64,000 nucleotides of DNA from a virus: positions 21,184 through 85,183 of the IMG/VR virus record IMGVR_UViG_3300045044_000056. One strand, written 5' to 3'. The notes under the pieces are model-generated. The model made no database searches and was not told the DNA's origin. It was given only the letters and a program-made list of their open reading frames with translations. Shown one piece after another: positions 7,688 to 13,691 of this stretch. The position numbers and the translations under genes were made by a program. Position 1 is the stretch's first letter. Each line of letters begins with the position of its first letter.

Positions 7688-7918
7688 ATGGGCAAGCTTG
7701 TTCTGCTCAAACCGCGCGATCAGCTGCTGCGCGACAGCCTGGTGATCCTGGTGCGCAGTCACCTGGAACGCTACGGCGACGCCGAGCCAATACGCAACGA
7801 GGTTGGCAATGCATTGGCCGAGATCGCCGCCATGGTCATTGCCGCGTCGACCAACCCGAATAAGCGCAGCGAGTTGATCAACCAGATCGATCAGGAACTG
7901 GAGAGGCAGCGGTTGTGA
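7688..7918 (+). CDS. Hypothetical protein
   Basis: This 76-residue helical protein includes RDSLVILVRSHLERYGDAEPIRNEVGNALAEIA. ATG 7688 is taken as the start because the longer frame would run back through the hairpin region. The last codons overlap the GTG of the next gene. No family is recognised. Confidence 0.55.
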   Translation: MGKLVLLKPRDQLLRDSLVILVRSHLERYGDAEPIRNEVGNALAEIAAMVIAASTNPNKRSELINQIDQELERQRL

Positions 7919-8172
7919 GTGAGTGTGAGTTTAGCGTGTGCCAGTTCTTCTGTGACGGCAGCTACGAATATGTCCGCCGCTGGGTAACCGCCGAGGAGGC
8001 GGTCAAGGCCGCCAAGCATTACACCGAGAGCGCCGGGGCGAGGCTCGGCACCACGGTGCGGGTGATCATCACCGACGGCGGCGACTTCACCAACTTCGAA
8101 TGGAAATACGGCCAAGGCGTCACCTATCCACACCACGACGGGACGCAATTTGTGGGCGATCGGGATGCCTAA
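7915..8172 (+). CDS. Hypothetical protein
   Basis: This 85-residue protein has a GTG start at 7915 overlapping the previous stop (GTGA). It shows the pattern FFCDGSYEYVRRWVTAEEAVKAAKHYTES and VRVIITDGGDFTNFEW, compatible with a small alpha/beta fold. It overlaps the next gene by 8 nt. The function is unknown. Confidence 0.55.
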   Translation: MSECEFSVCQFFCDGSYEYVRRWVTAEEAVKAAKHYTESAGARLGTTVRVIITDGGDFTNFEWKYGQGVTYPHHDGTQFVGDRDA

Positions 8173-8365
8173 GCCAACGAAGAAGTCAAAGCGGAAGCTC
8201 GTGCTGCGGCTCAAGCTTGATCCGCACCCCGCTGCAGAACTGCACGACGTGATCGTCAGGCTCGGGGACGCTATCACTATCTTAACGGCGCTCCACCGCC
8301 AGCTGGAATTGACGTGGGCCAAGCTTCGCATATCGAATCGCCGTGCAAAGAGGAAGCGAAAATGA
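8165..8365 (+). CDS. Small basic protein
   Basis: This 66-residue protein has Lys/Arg-rich termini (MPKPTKKSKRKL and NRRAKRKRK) around a helical centre (AAELHDVIVRLGDAITILTALHRQL). The basic ends suggest nucleic-acid contact, which is inference. It overlaps both neighbours. Confidence 0.5.
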   Translation: MPKPTKKSKRKLVLRLKLDPHPAAELHDVIVRLGDAITILTALHRQLELTWAKLRISNRRAKRKRK

Positions 8366-8769
8366 ACCAACACGTCGAGATCGCGTTATCGGCGCCGGTG
8401 TTTGATCCTGACACCCAGATCGATCAGCGGTTCTTCTGGTGGGTCGAGCGCGGCAGGCTGTCGGCCGGGCTCACCTGCAACATCGGCATGGAGTGAACGG
8501 TCTATGCGGGCGGCCGCCCGCTCTGGCAGCTCTCGCTGAGCTTCCATGAGCCAGGCGTCAGCCCGCTGTCGGTGCTCCGGTGGAGCCCGACCATGATGAG
8601 GAAGGCGGAGGCGGCGCGCGACAAGATCATGCGCGGCGTTGGCACCGACGAGCCGTGGGTGGTCGAGCACGGCGGCTGGTCAATGCACTACCGCAAGCCG
8701 CTGCGCGTCGATGAGGTGAACCGCATGGCCCCGACCCAAGACGTGCGAGCGAGAGAAGGACGCGTATGA
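8362..8769 (+). pseudogene. Hypothetical gene interrupted by in-frame UGA
   Basis: The frame opens at ATG 8362, overlapping the previous stop, and reads 44 residues to TGA at 8494-8496. The same frame then stays open for 90 more codons to 8769, where the normal ATGA overlap with the next gene is kept. The sequence around the stop, CNIGME-stop-TVYAGGRPLW, would be repaired by TGG (Trp). A single nonsense change, a sequencing error or readthrough are the options. Neighbouring genes use TGA as a normal stop. Confidence 0.7.
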
Positions 8770-8981
8770 CTTCATTTCTCAAACCGGGCGCCCCGCATCA
8801 CATCGACGAGATCCGTTCGCCGATCGCAATCATCTTGCGCTGCAGCTGCGGCTGGACCCGCAGCATCAGCCGGCAGCAGAACGCCCTGGCCCGCGCCGCC
8901 AAGGTGCGCGCCGCCATCGCGGAGCACGAAAAGGCCTATAAAACAAGGGTTTCGACTGAGGGCTTTTCAAGTAACGCTTGA
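8766..8981 (+). CDS. Hypothetical protein
   Basis: This 71-residue protein has one CSCGW motif (residues 27-31) and a basic C-terminal helix rich in Ala/Arg/Lys. The ATG overlaps the stop of the interrupted gene (ATGA). A single CxC pair does not make a full zinc site. The end of this gene overlaps the operator upstream of the excisionase-like gene. Confidence 0.55.
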   Translation: MTSFLKPGAPHHIDEIRSPIAIILRCSCGWTRSISRQQNALARAAKVRAAIAEHEKAYKTRVSTEGFSSNA

Positions 8982-8998
8982 AAACCTATATTAGTGGA
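8965..8998 (+). promoter_or_regulatory. xis/int promoter with perfect TTTTCAAG palindrome
   Basis: TTTTCAAG-N5-CTTGAAAA (8965-8985) is a perfect 8-bp inverted repeat placed just upstream of a TATATT -10 box (8988-8993), so a bound repressor would block RNA polymerase. The 12-nt string CTATATTAGTGG here (8987-8998) recurs at 57790-57801 in front of another plus-strand gene. GTG 9007 of the excisionase-like gene follows. Confidence 0.65.
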
Positions 8999-9006
8999 GT
9001 CGCGTA

Positions 9007-9291
9007 GTGACCGCGGGGAAGCTTCAAAATCAGTTGGCCTATCCGCCGCGGGCGCTGCGCGCTGATCGAGCCGCCGCCTATCTCGATATCTCCAGATCGC
9101 TGTTTCTTGATTTGGTCGAGCAAGGCCTGATGCCAAAGCCGCGTAACTTGCGTGGCGCCCCGCGTTGGGACCGTTTGGAGATCGAGGCGGCGTGGGACGA
9201 TCTACAACCTCGCGAGGGCCGCGAGAACACCATGGATAAGGTTTTAGGATTTAGACGCCATGCGCGCCGTGACGACCAAACCGAGGACTGA
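9007..9291 (+). CDS. Excisionase / AlpA-like HTH protein
   Basis: This 94-residue protein has a winged-helix-like HTH: LRADRAAAYLDISRSLFLDLVEQGLMPKPRNLRGAPRWDRLEIE, the pattern of AlpA/Xis-type proteins. It starts at GTG 9007 and overlaps the integrase gene by 32 nt, which matches a directionality factor for that integrase. The palindrome upstream implies repression in the lysogen. Confidence 0.75.
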   Translation: MTAGKLQNQLAYPPRALRADRAAAYLDISRSLFLDLVEQGLMPKPRNLRGAPRWDRLEIEAAWDDLQPREGRENTMDKVLGFRRHARRDDQTED

Positions 9292-10375
9292 GCAGCAGCA
9301 AGCCAAGCTGCCGCATATCAATATCAAAAAGGGCCGCTACTACTTTCGCACCAAGACCTATTACGGCGGCGCGCTTCCCAATCCTGACGATCCGACATTC
9401 AAGCGCGAGTATGCGCGCAAGTGTCATGCCGCTGGCGTGCCTATGCCAACTGGCTTTGCGGGTGTTCTGCTCGAAAAGCCCGAGCTGCCAGCAAAGCCGA
9501 CGCTCGTCAACTATCTGCCCGGCTCAGTAGGATGGTTCATCCTGCAATATGAAAAGTCGCGGGAGTTCGACGCATTCGGCAAGATGACGCGCTACAATTA
9601 TCGCAAGATGCTCGACATGATCCGCGACCGCATCGGGGCGGCGCAGTTGCGCGACATCGATACCGAGAATCTCGACCACTACACCGCGGGCGTGTTTCGC
9701 AAACACGGCCCATCGACCGCCGACCAGCACCTGCGGCTGATCTCCAACCTGTGGGAGTTCGCCAAGGACTTTCGCGAATTCGGCGGCCAGGGCAAAAGCA
9801 ATCCGACCCGCGAGGCCAAGAAACGCTACAAGGTCAAGCAGGCACACAAGCCGTGGCCCGAGCACATCATCAAGCGCTTTTTGGACGGCGCCAATCCATA
9901 CATGCAATGCGCCTTCCATCTGTTGCTCTACACCGGCCAGCGCCGCGGCGACGTCATCAACATGCGATGGTCGGACCTGACTGGCGATCTGGCGCCCGGG
10001 GTGCGCATCCTGGTGGTGCAGGAAAAGACCGGCGAGCCGTTGTCGCTGCGGGTGCACAAGAAGCTGCTGGCGTTCCTCAAGACGTGGCCGCGGCACGACA
10101 AGACCATCCTCACGTCGTCGTGGAAGCGCGGCTATACGGCTGACTCGCTCTCGCACCGGGTTAAGGACCGGCTGCGCGAGATCGGCGCCGATGCCTATAC
10201 CCTGCACGGCCTGCGCAAGAACGCCGGAATTGCCCTCGCCGAGGCTGGAGCGACCGTCCAGGAGATCATGGCGGTGCTCGGCCATCGCACACCGAAGATG
10301 GCGCTCTACTACGTCAAGGAAGCGAGCAAGCTGAAGCTCAATGATGCCGCCATGGACAAGTGGGAGGCCGCGTGA
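9260..10375 (+). CDS. int: Tyrosine-type phage integrase
   Basis: This 371-residue tyrosine recombinase has an N-terminal arm region, a core-binding SAM-like domain (about residues 95-180) and a catalytic domain. The catalytic domain holds Arg in LYTGQRRGDV, Lys in QEKTGEP, H-x-x-R in LHGLRKN, His in LGHRT and the nucleophile Tyr in MALYYVKEAS. It should insert and excise the phage at a specific host site. A candidate attP lies 3' of its operon. Confidence 0.92.
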   Translation: MRAVTTKPRTEQQQAKLPHINIKKGRYYFRTKTYYGGALPNPDDPTFKREYARKCHAAGVPMPTGFAGVLLEKPELPAKPTLVNYLPGSVGWFILQYEKSREFDAFGKMTRYNYRKMLDMIRDRIGAAQLRDIDTENLDHYTAGVFRKHGPSTADQHLRLISNLWEFAKDFREFGGQGKSNPTREAKKRYKVKQAHKPWPEHIIKRFLDGANPYMQCAFHLLLYTGQRRGDVINMRWSDLTGDLAPGVRILVVQEKTGEPLSLRVHKKLLAFLKTWPRHDKTILTSSWKRGYTADSLSHRVKDRLREIGADAYTLHGLRKNAGIALAEAGATVQEIMAVLGHRTPKMALYYVKEASKLKLNDAAMDKWEAA

Positions 10376-10803
10376 TGATCAAGCTCGTCAGCGAGACCCC
10401 GGTCGAGCAGGTGCGGCAAGTGCGCCTGGAGGACGATATCCAGACCGCTTTTGCCAAGGCGGCGGCGGCGATGCTGGAGTTCATCTGCAGCGGCAATGGC
10501 GAGCGCGACGGCCAGACCATGGTCGAGCTGATGGCCGATTTTGTCGGCAAGCATCGGCACGCCGAGCCGCAATCGATCGACCCCCAGGGCATCGCCATCC
10601 GCATGCCGCGGACCAAGGAGGCGCCGGCCGGCGAGGATGACCCGGACGCCCTGGTCAACACGATTCTGCGCGGCGCCCTGCGCATGGTGGCGGCCCGGCT
10701 CGTTCACCGCGGCGCCACCGACAATGTCGCGTACCAGGCGGCACTCGACGAGCTGGCGCGCGGCGTCACCGCAGCGGCCGAGGAGCTGCGGCGCCGGCCC
10801 TAA
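10375..10803 (+). CDS. Hypothetical protein downstream of integrase
   Basis: This 142-residue, largely helical protein has an ATG overlapping the integrase stop (TGATGA). Ala-rich helices at both ends surround a Pro-rich acidic loop (TKEAPAGEDDPDAL). No family is recognised. Its coupling to the integrase suggests it is expressed with excision functions. Confidence 0.6.
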   Translation: MIKLVSETPVEQVRQVRLEDDIQTAFAKAAAAMLEFICSGNGERDGQTMVELMADFVGKHRHAEPQSIDPQGIAIRMPRTKEAPAGEDDPDALVNTILRGALRMVAARLVHRGATDNVAYQAALDELARGVTAAAEELRRRP

Positions 10804-10829
10804 AACCCTGATCTCTCTGACCTCCTTCA

Positions 10830-10853
10830 AGCGGCGTGCCAAAGCGCGCCGCT
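10830..10853 (+). terminator. GC-rich hairpin after the integrase operon
   Basis: AGCGGCG (10830-10836) pairs with CGCCGCT (10847-10853) across a 10-nt loop, 27 bp after the stop at 10803. Only a weak T-rich run follows, so it is at most an imperfect terminator. Confidence 0.35.
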
Positions 10854-10879
10854 AAGGCTTTGTTCGCGCAATGTCCGCG

Positions 10880-11018
10880 TTCTCACCAGTTCTCACCGAG
10901 GGGTGAGAATTTCACCTGAAAATCGTTTGAATTCAATCGCATCATCAAACGTTGCAAAAATACGGCACCTGTTGCGGGTCAGCCACTTACGGGCAAAATT
11001 CTCACCAAAATTCTCACC
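10880..11018. other. Candidate attP with TTCTCACC arm-type repeats
   Basis: Two pairs of direct repeats TTCTCACC occur at 10880 and 10890, and at 10999 and 11011. An inverted copy GGTGAGAA (10902-10909) lies beside the first pair. The roughly 90 bp between them hold GTTTGA/TCAAAC inverted half-sites around an AT-richer core. Paired direct repeats around a core, beside the integrase operon, are what arm-binding sites of a tyrosine integrase look like. No host attB was available for comparison. Confidence 0.45.
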
Positions 11019-11062
11019 GGAGGGTAAGATCGTGTTTTTCCGTTCACTGGTCGTTCCCGTTC

Positions 11063-11224
11063 TTAGCCATGGCCGCGCTCCCGCCGTTTCAGCTCGCGGG
11101 CGACGGCCTCGCGCACGAAGTCGGTGCGGTCCTCATCGTCTTTGAGCACCGCCGAGATCCGCGCGAAGGTGCCCTTCTCAAACCGGGCCGTCATGTTCTC
11201 ACTCCATTCGCGGCGTCGGGACAT
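11063..11224 (-). CDS. Small ribbon-helix-helix-type protein
   Basis: This 53-residue ORF runs from ATG 11224 to TAA 11063. TARFEKGTFARISAVL, then EDRTDFVREAVARELKRRER, fits a beta-strand plus two helices as in CopG/Arc repressors. It is divergent from the secreted-peptide gene at 11333, and the ATACKCRTAT operator pair lies between them, where an autoregulating RHH repressor would bind. A second ATG (MTARF) is an alternative start. Small size makes this a moderate call. Confidence 0.6.
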   Translation of the reverse strand: MSRRREWSENMTARFEKGTFARISAVLKDDEDRTDFVREAVARELKRRERGHG

Positions 11225-11235
11225 CGCTTAAACCC

Positions 11236-11280
11236 CATAGTCGTATGACTTATTTTTACCGCATTACGCATATTCATATC
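11236..11280. promoter_or_regulatory. Tandem ATACKCRTAT-type operator pair, copy 2
   Basis: CATAGTCGTATG (11236-11247) and ATTACGCATATT (11263-11274) lie between the divergent RHH gene and the 44-residue secreted-peptide gene. They align with the pairs at 4509-4544 and 11524-11560, including a conserved TTATT spacer start, but are less perfect. Confidence 0.5.
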
Positions 11281-11332
11281 AGAAACCGGCGACACTGGGT
11301 CGGCCCGGTATTACCAACAGGGGGGTGTGGGA

Positions 11333-11467
11333 ATGGTTAAGATCGCTTTGATCGTCAGCACGCTGGCGCTGGTTGGCCTAGGCTTCATCGCCGAAGCCTC
11401 GGCGCAGCGCGGCATGCGGTGCACCAGCCAAACTATCGGCGGGACCACGTACACGAACTGCTACTGA
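11333..11467 (+). CDS. 44-residue secreted peptide
   Basis: ATG 11333 follows GGGGGTGTGGGA. The peptide begins MVKIALIVSTLALVGLGF, a classic signal peptide, with a likely AEASA cleavage site. This leaves a mature part of about 20 residues with two Cys (MRCTSQT and TNCY), possibly disulphide-linked. It has its own operator pair upstream and a strong terminator downstream, so it is a monocistronic cargo gene. The function is unknown. Confidence 0.7.
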   Translation: MVKIALIVSTLALVGLGFIAEASAQRGMRCTSQTIGGTTYTNCY

Positions 11468-11491
11468 GTCAGACTGACCATAGCATTTCGA

Positions 11492-11518
11492 GGGCCGCCC
11501 TTCGGGGCGGCCTTTTTA
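11492..11518 (+). terminator. Rho-independent terminator
   Basis: GGGCCGCCC, a TTCG loop and GGGCGGCC are followed by TTTTTATT, 25 bp after the stop of the secreted-peptide gene. Confidence 0.9.
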
Positions 11519-11523
11519 TTTCC

Positions 11524-11567
11524 CATACTCATATGCGTTATTGACCCTGATACTCGTATCATTTATT
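11524..11567 (+). promoter_or_regulatory. Tandem ATACKCRTAT operator pair, copy 3
   Basis: CATACTCATATG (11524-11535) and GATACTCGTATC (11549-11560, a perfect inverted repeat) flank TTATTGACC, as in copy 1 (-35-like TTGACC at 11541-11546). It stands between the terminator of the 44-residue peptide gene and the next secreted-protein gene. Confidence 0.6.
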
Positions 11568-11606
11568 GGGGGGGTGCCTACCTCATTTCAGAAAAGGAGA
11601 AAGCAC

Positions 11607-11855
11607 GTGGGCACCAAACTTCTAACACTAGCTATCATTGTTAGCTTCCTCGCCCCTGGCGCAATCGCAGCGCCGCTGGGCAGTTACCCCAAAGGCGTCA
11701 AGCACGCCACCTCACCGCCCGCGCGCGTGGATGAATATCACCACGCCCTGCCGTCGGTTACGCCGCCGCCGCGCGCAAAACTGCTCAACCCGGCAGTGAG
11801 CGATCCAGACCCGCAGGTCCGCCACAACACGCGGATCAATCAAACCAACCAGTAA
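11607..11855 (+). CDS. Small secreted Pro-rich protein
   Basis: This 82-residue protein starts at GTG 11607 after AAGGAGAA. It has a signal peptide (KLLTLAIIVSFLAPGAIA) with cleavage before APLG, then a short Pro/His-rich mature chain (SPPARVDEYHHALPSVTPPPR). It is likely exported to the periplasm or outside. It lies under operator copy 3 and probably forms a two-gene operon with the 384-residue protein 33 bp downstream. The function is unknown. Confidence 0.65.
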   Translation: MGTKLLTLAIIVSFLAPGAIAAPLGSYPKGVKHATSPPARVDEYHHALPSVTPPPRAKLLNPAVSDPDPQVRHNTRINQTNQ

Positions 11856-11888
11856 AAACCAACCAGTAATCCCAGAGAGGAAAAAACT

Positions 11889-13043
11889 ATGACAATCACT
11901 ATCGGCGGTTCGACCGCCCAAGCTTGGGTCGACAGCGGCACGGCGCAAGGAGTCAACGTGACCCTGATCGCCGACCCTGCCGGATCGGCACCGGTCACGT
12001 TCGACGGCACCAATGGCAACATCTTCGACGCCACTGATCGGGATGGGCTCGTGTCTGGCGGCCCATTCGGCATCGGCGTCCTCAACACCACGATCAACAA
12101 CGGCGATCCTGGTGTCACCTCAGTCCCGTCCGAGATCGGGTTCTACGGCAATACGCCGCTGAGCTACTTCCCGGATGGCAGTCAGCAAGACATCCTGGAT
12201 GTCCAGTTCAACAAGGACATGACGGGCGGCAGTGTCACGGTCTCGTTCTTCTACGCGGGCGAGGCCGGCAACCCGGAAGCGTTGCAGTACCAGCTGCTGG
12301 ATAACGGTGTCGTGGTCGATACTGAGACGATCACGTCGTCAGGCAACGGAGCCTACAGCAGCAGCAACCCCGGATTCTTCACCTTCAATTTGGACTCCGG
12401 GATCAAGTTCGACGAGATCAAGTTCCTGGGCGATGATGCCCACGTGGCCGATGCCACCGACTTCCTGGTCGAGAGCATCACCACTGATCTCTACGTCCCG
12501 CCCGTCGTCTGCTACGACGGCAACTCACAGGGCTATTGGGCGCAACACAGCAATCTATGGGACACCGTGGCCCATGGCGGCGTGGCAGGCGATCTGACCA
12601 CGTCCAAGTACGACACGGTGTTTAACATCAACGCCTTCGGCGCTGCCGTTGGCGATAAGACGCTGCTGCAGGTCGAGCAGACCAACGGCGGCGGCGAAGC
12701 AGCGCTCGGCCGGCAGGTGGTCGCCGCGCTCGAGAACGCAGTGGCGGGCTCGTCGCATGGTTTGACCGAAGCCTTCCGGTTCTCGCCCAGCGACATCATC
12801 AAGGCGGTGCAGGAAGTCTACGGCGGCGCCGGTGGTCATACCTTCGACGCCGTCAAGGGCGCCGACCTGCAGAACCTGTTGGAGTTCTGGAACACGGTGC
12901 CCGAGAAGTCGCCCGGCGGTGAGTTGTGCTCCAACACAACGGTGCTCAACCCGCTGGACTACGGCACTCTCCATGGCGGGTCTTTCACCGGCGACATTAT
13001 CGGAGTACTCCAGAACCTGCACCCGGATCACGCTTGGGTCTAA
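11889..13043 (+). CDS. Extracellular-type cargo protein with GYW(K/A)xH domain
   Basis: This 384-residue acidic Gly/Asp-rich protein has an N-terminal beta-rich half (about residues 1-200, DVQFNKDMTGGSVTVSFFYAG) and a C-terminal domain. The domain begins CYDGNSQGYWAQHSNLWD and includes EAALGRQVVAALENA and DIIKAVQEVYGG. The latter resembles a GYWKNH-type domain common at the C-terminus of bacterial secreted proteins (remembered, unnamed). No classical signal peptide is present, so secretion may be non-classical. AGAGAGG precedes the ATG. It is a likely lysogenic-conversion gene. Confidence 0.6.
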   Translation: MTITIGGSTAQAWVDSGTAQGVNVTLIADPAGSAPVTFDGTNGNIFDATDRDGLVSGGPFGIGVLNTTINNGDPGVTSVPSEIGFYGNTPLSYFPDGSQQDILDVQFNKDMTGGSVTVSFFYAGEAGNPEALQYQLLDNGVVVDTETITSSGNGAYSSSNPGFFTFNLDSGIKFDEIKFLGDDAHVADATDFLVESITTDLYVPPVVCYDGNSQGYWAQHSNLWDTVAHGGVAGDLTTSKYDTVFNINAFGAAVGDKTLLQVEQTNGGGEAALGRQVVAALENAVAGSSHGLTEAFRFSPSDIIKAVQEVYGGAGGHTFDAVKGADLQNLLEFWNTVPEKSPGGELCSNTTVLNPLDYGTLHGGSFTGDIIGVLQNLHPDHAWV

Positions 13044-13081
13044 AGGGCCATACCCCCACCCCCACCCCTTTGGACCCTTGG

Positions 13082-13107
13082 GGGCCGCCTTCGGGCGGCC
13101 CTTTTTT
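13082..13107 (+). terminator. Rho-independent terminator
   Basis: GGGCCGCC, a TTCG loop and GGCGGCCC are followed by TTTTTT, closing the cargo operon. It closely resembles the terminator at 11492. Confidence 0.9.
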
Positions 13108-13131
13108 CTTCGGCCTGGGGCTCAATAGGAA

Positions 13132-13175
13132 GGCCGCTGGTGAGCTACGCATCCTCCCGCGCTCCACCAGCGGCC
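13132..13175 (-). ncRNA. Strong long hairpin of unknown role
   Basis: GGCCGCTGGTGAGC (13132-13145) pairs with GCTCCACCAGCGGCC (13161-13175) with one bulged base, a 14-bp stem with a 15-nt loop. It has no T-tract on either side, so it is not a plain terminator. On the minus strand it lies downstream of the repeat array and the 59-residue ORF, and could cap the 3' end of that transcript. Confidence 0.45.
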
Positions 13176-13207
13176 CCTCCCCCACCCCAACCAATAGACG
13201 GCCGCCG

Positions 13208-13387
13208 CTAGCCGGGCGGCAGGCTCTTCCGCAGTTTGCTGGCGAGCGTCCGCATGGCGTCGGCCTTGCGGTCGTGTGGCCCGGCCGTACGTGGCTCGGC
13301 ACGCCCATAGGAATCGTGTCGGCTCGCTCGGGATACGAGCGCTTCGACGATCAACTCCACTTCACCGATCGATAGGTCGATTTGCAC
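13208..13387 (-). CDS. Small helical protein next to the repeat array
   Basis: This 59-residue ORF starts at GTG 13387 with AGGGAG just upstream, the last part of which belongs to the repeat array. It reads IDLSIGEVELIVEALVSRASR then RKADAMRTLASKLRKSL, two amphipathic helices. A copy of the array unit (GAGCGAGCC) is embedded in its coding sequence at 13320-13328. No family is recognised. Confidence 0.5.
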   Translation of the reverse strand: MQIDLSIGEVELIVEALVSRASRHDSYGRAEPRTAGPHDRKADAMRTLASKLRKSLPPG

Positions 13388-13691
13388 GCTCGCTCCCTAT
13401 GGTGCTCTCTGGTTCGATGGCTCGCTCAGCGCTTCGCTCATTTCTTTTGGAACTCTCTCACAACGTGGCTCGCTCTGGCTTTGTGGTGCTCTCAGCGATT
13501 ATGGCTCGCTCACGACCTTTGGTGCTCTCTCGCCGGATGGCTCGCTCACCATGTTTGGTTCTCTCATCCATGTTGGCTCGCTCATCAATTTTGGTGCTCT
13601 CCCTCGATGTGGCTCGCTCCTGCTCAATGGTGCTCTCAAGACCGCTGGCTCGCTCACCATTCATGGTGCTCTCTACTGTCGTGGCTATGTC
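13386..13691. repeat. 18-bp-period array: 10-bp repeats with unique 8-nt spacers
   Basis: Two 10-bp repeat types alternate: A = TGGCTCGCTC and B = TGGTGCTCTC (variants TGGAACTCTC, TGGTTCTCTC, and a decayed A at 13682). Units start at 13400, 13418, 13448 and then exactly every 18 bp to 13682: 16 in all, plus a partial unit near 13386. The complete 8-nt spacers between them all differ. Repeat bases are conserved at every codon position while spacers are free, so the constraint is on DNA or RNA. The array starts at the stop codon of the IS110-like gene. Confidence 0.9.
13458..13664 (-). CDS. Doubtful ORF inside the repeat array (ERAxxxESTxxx repeats)
   Basis: Because the array period is a multiple of three, the minus strand reads a 68-residue chain alternating ERA and EST every six residues. 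ATG 13664 has only a weak GAGAG upstream. Several other frames are also open for the same reason, so openness is no evidence of translation. It is listed because the array may encode a charged helical repeat peptide. Confidence 0.25.
   Translation of the reverse strand: MNGERASGLESTIEQERATSRESTKIDERANMDERTKHGERAIRRESTKGRERAIIAESTTKPERATL

Noticed and set aside
8494-8496. Selenocysteine or stop-codon reassignment at UGA
   Set aside because: No selenocysteine-type stem-loop was recognised after it, and UGA is used as the ordinary stop in neighbouring genes. A nonsense change is simpler.
10804-11062. tRNA gene overlapping the attachment site
   Set aside because: I found no cloverleaf or T-loop GGTTCGAAT-type sequence in this gap or elsewhere in the window.
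12997-13308. 103-residue minus-strand ORF across the 13.1-kb terminator
   Set aside because: It runs through a clear terminator stem and into the 3' end of a supported gene and is low-complexity.
13386-13691. CRISPR array
   Set aside because: Repeats are only 10 bp, spacers 8 nt, and no cas gene is present. The array is reported as an unclassified repeat instead.
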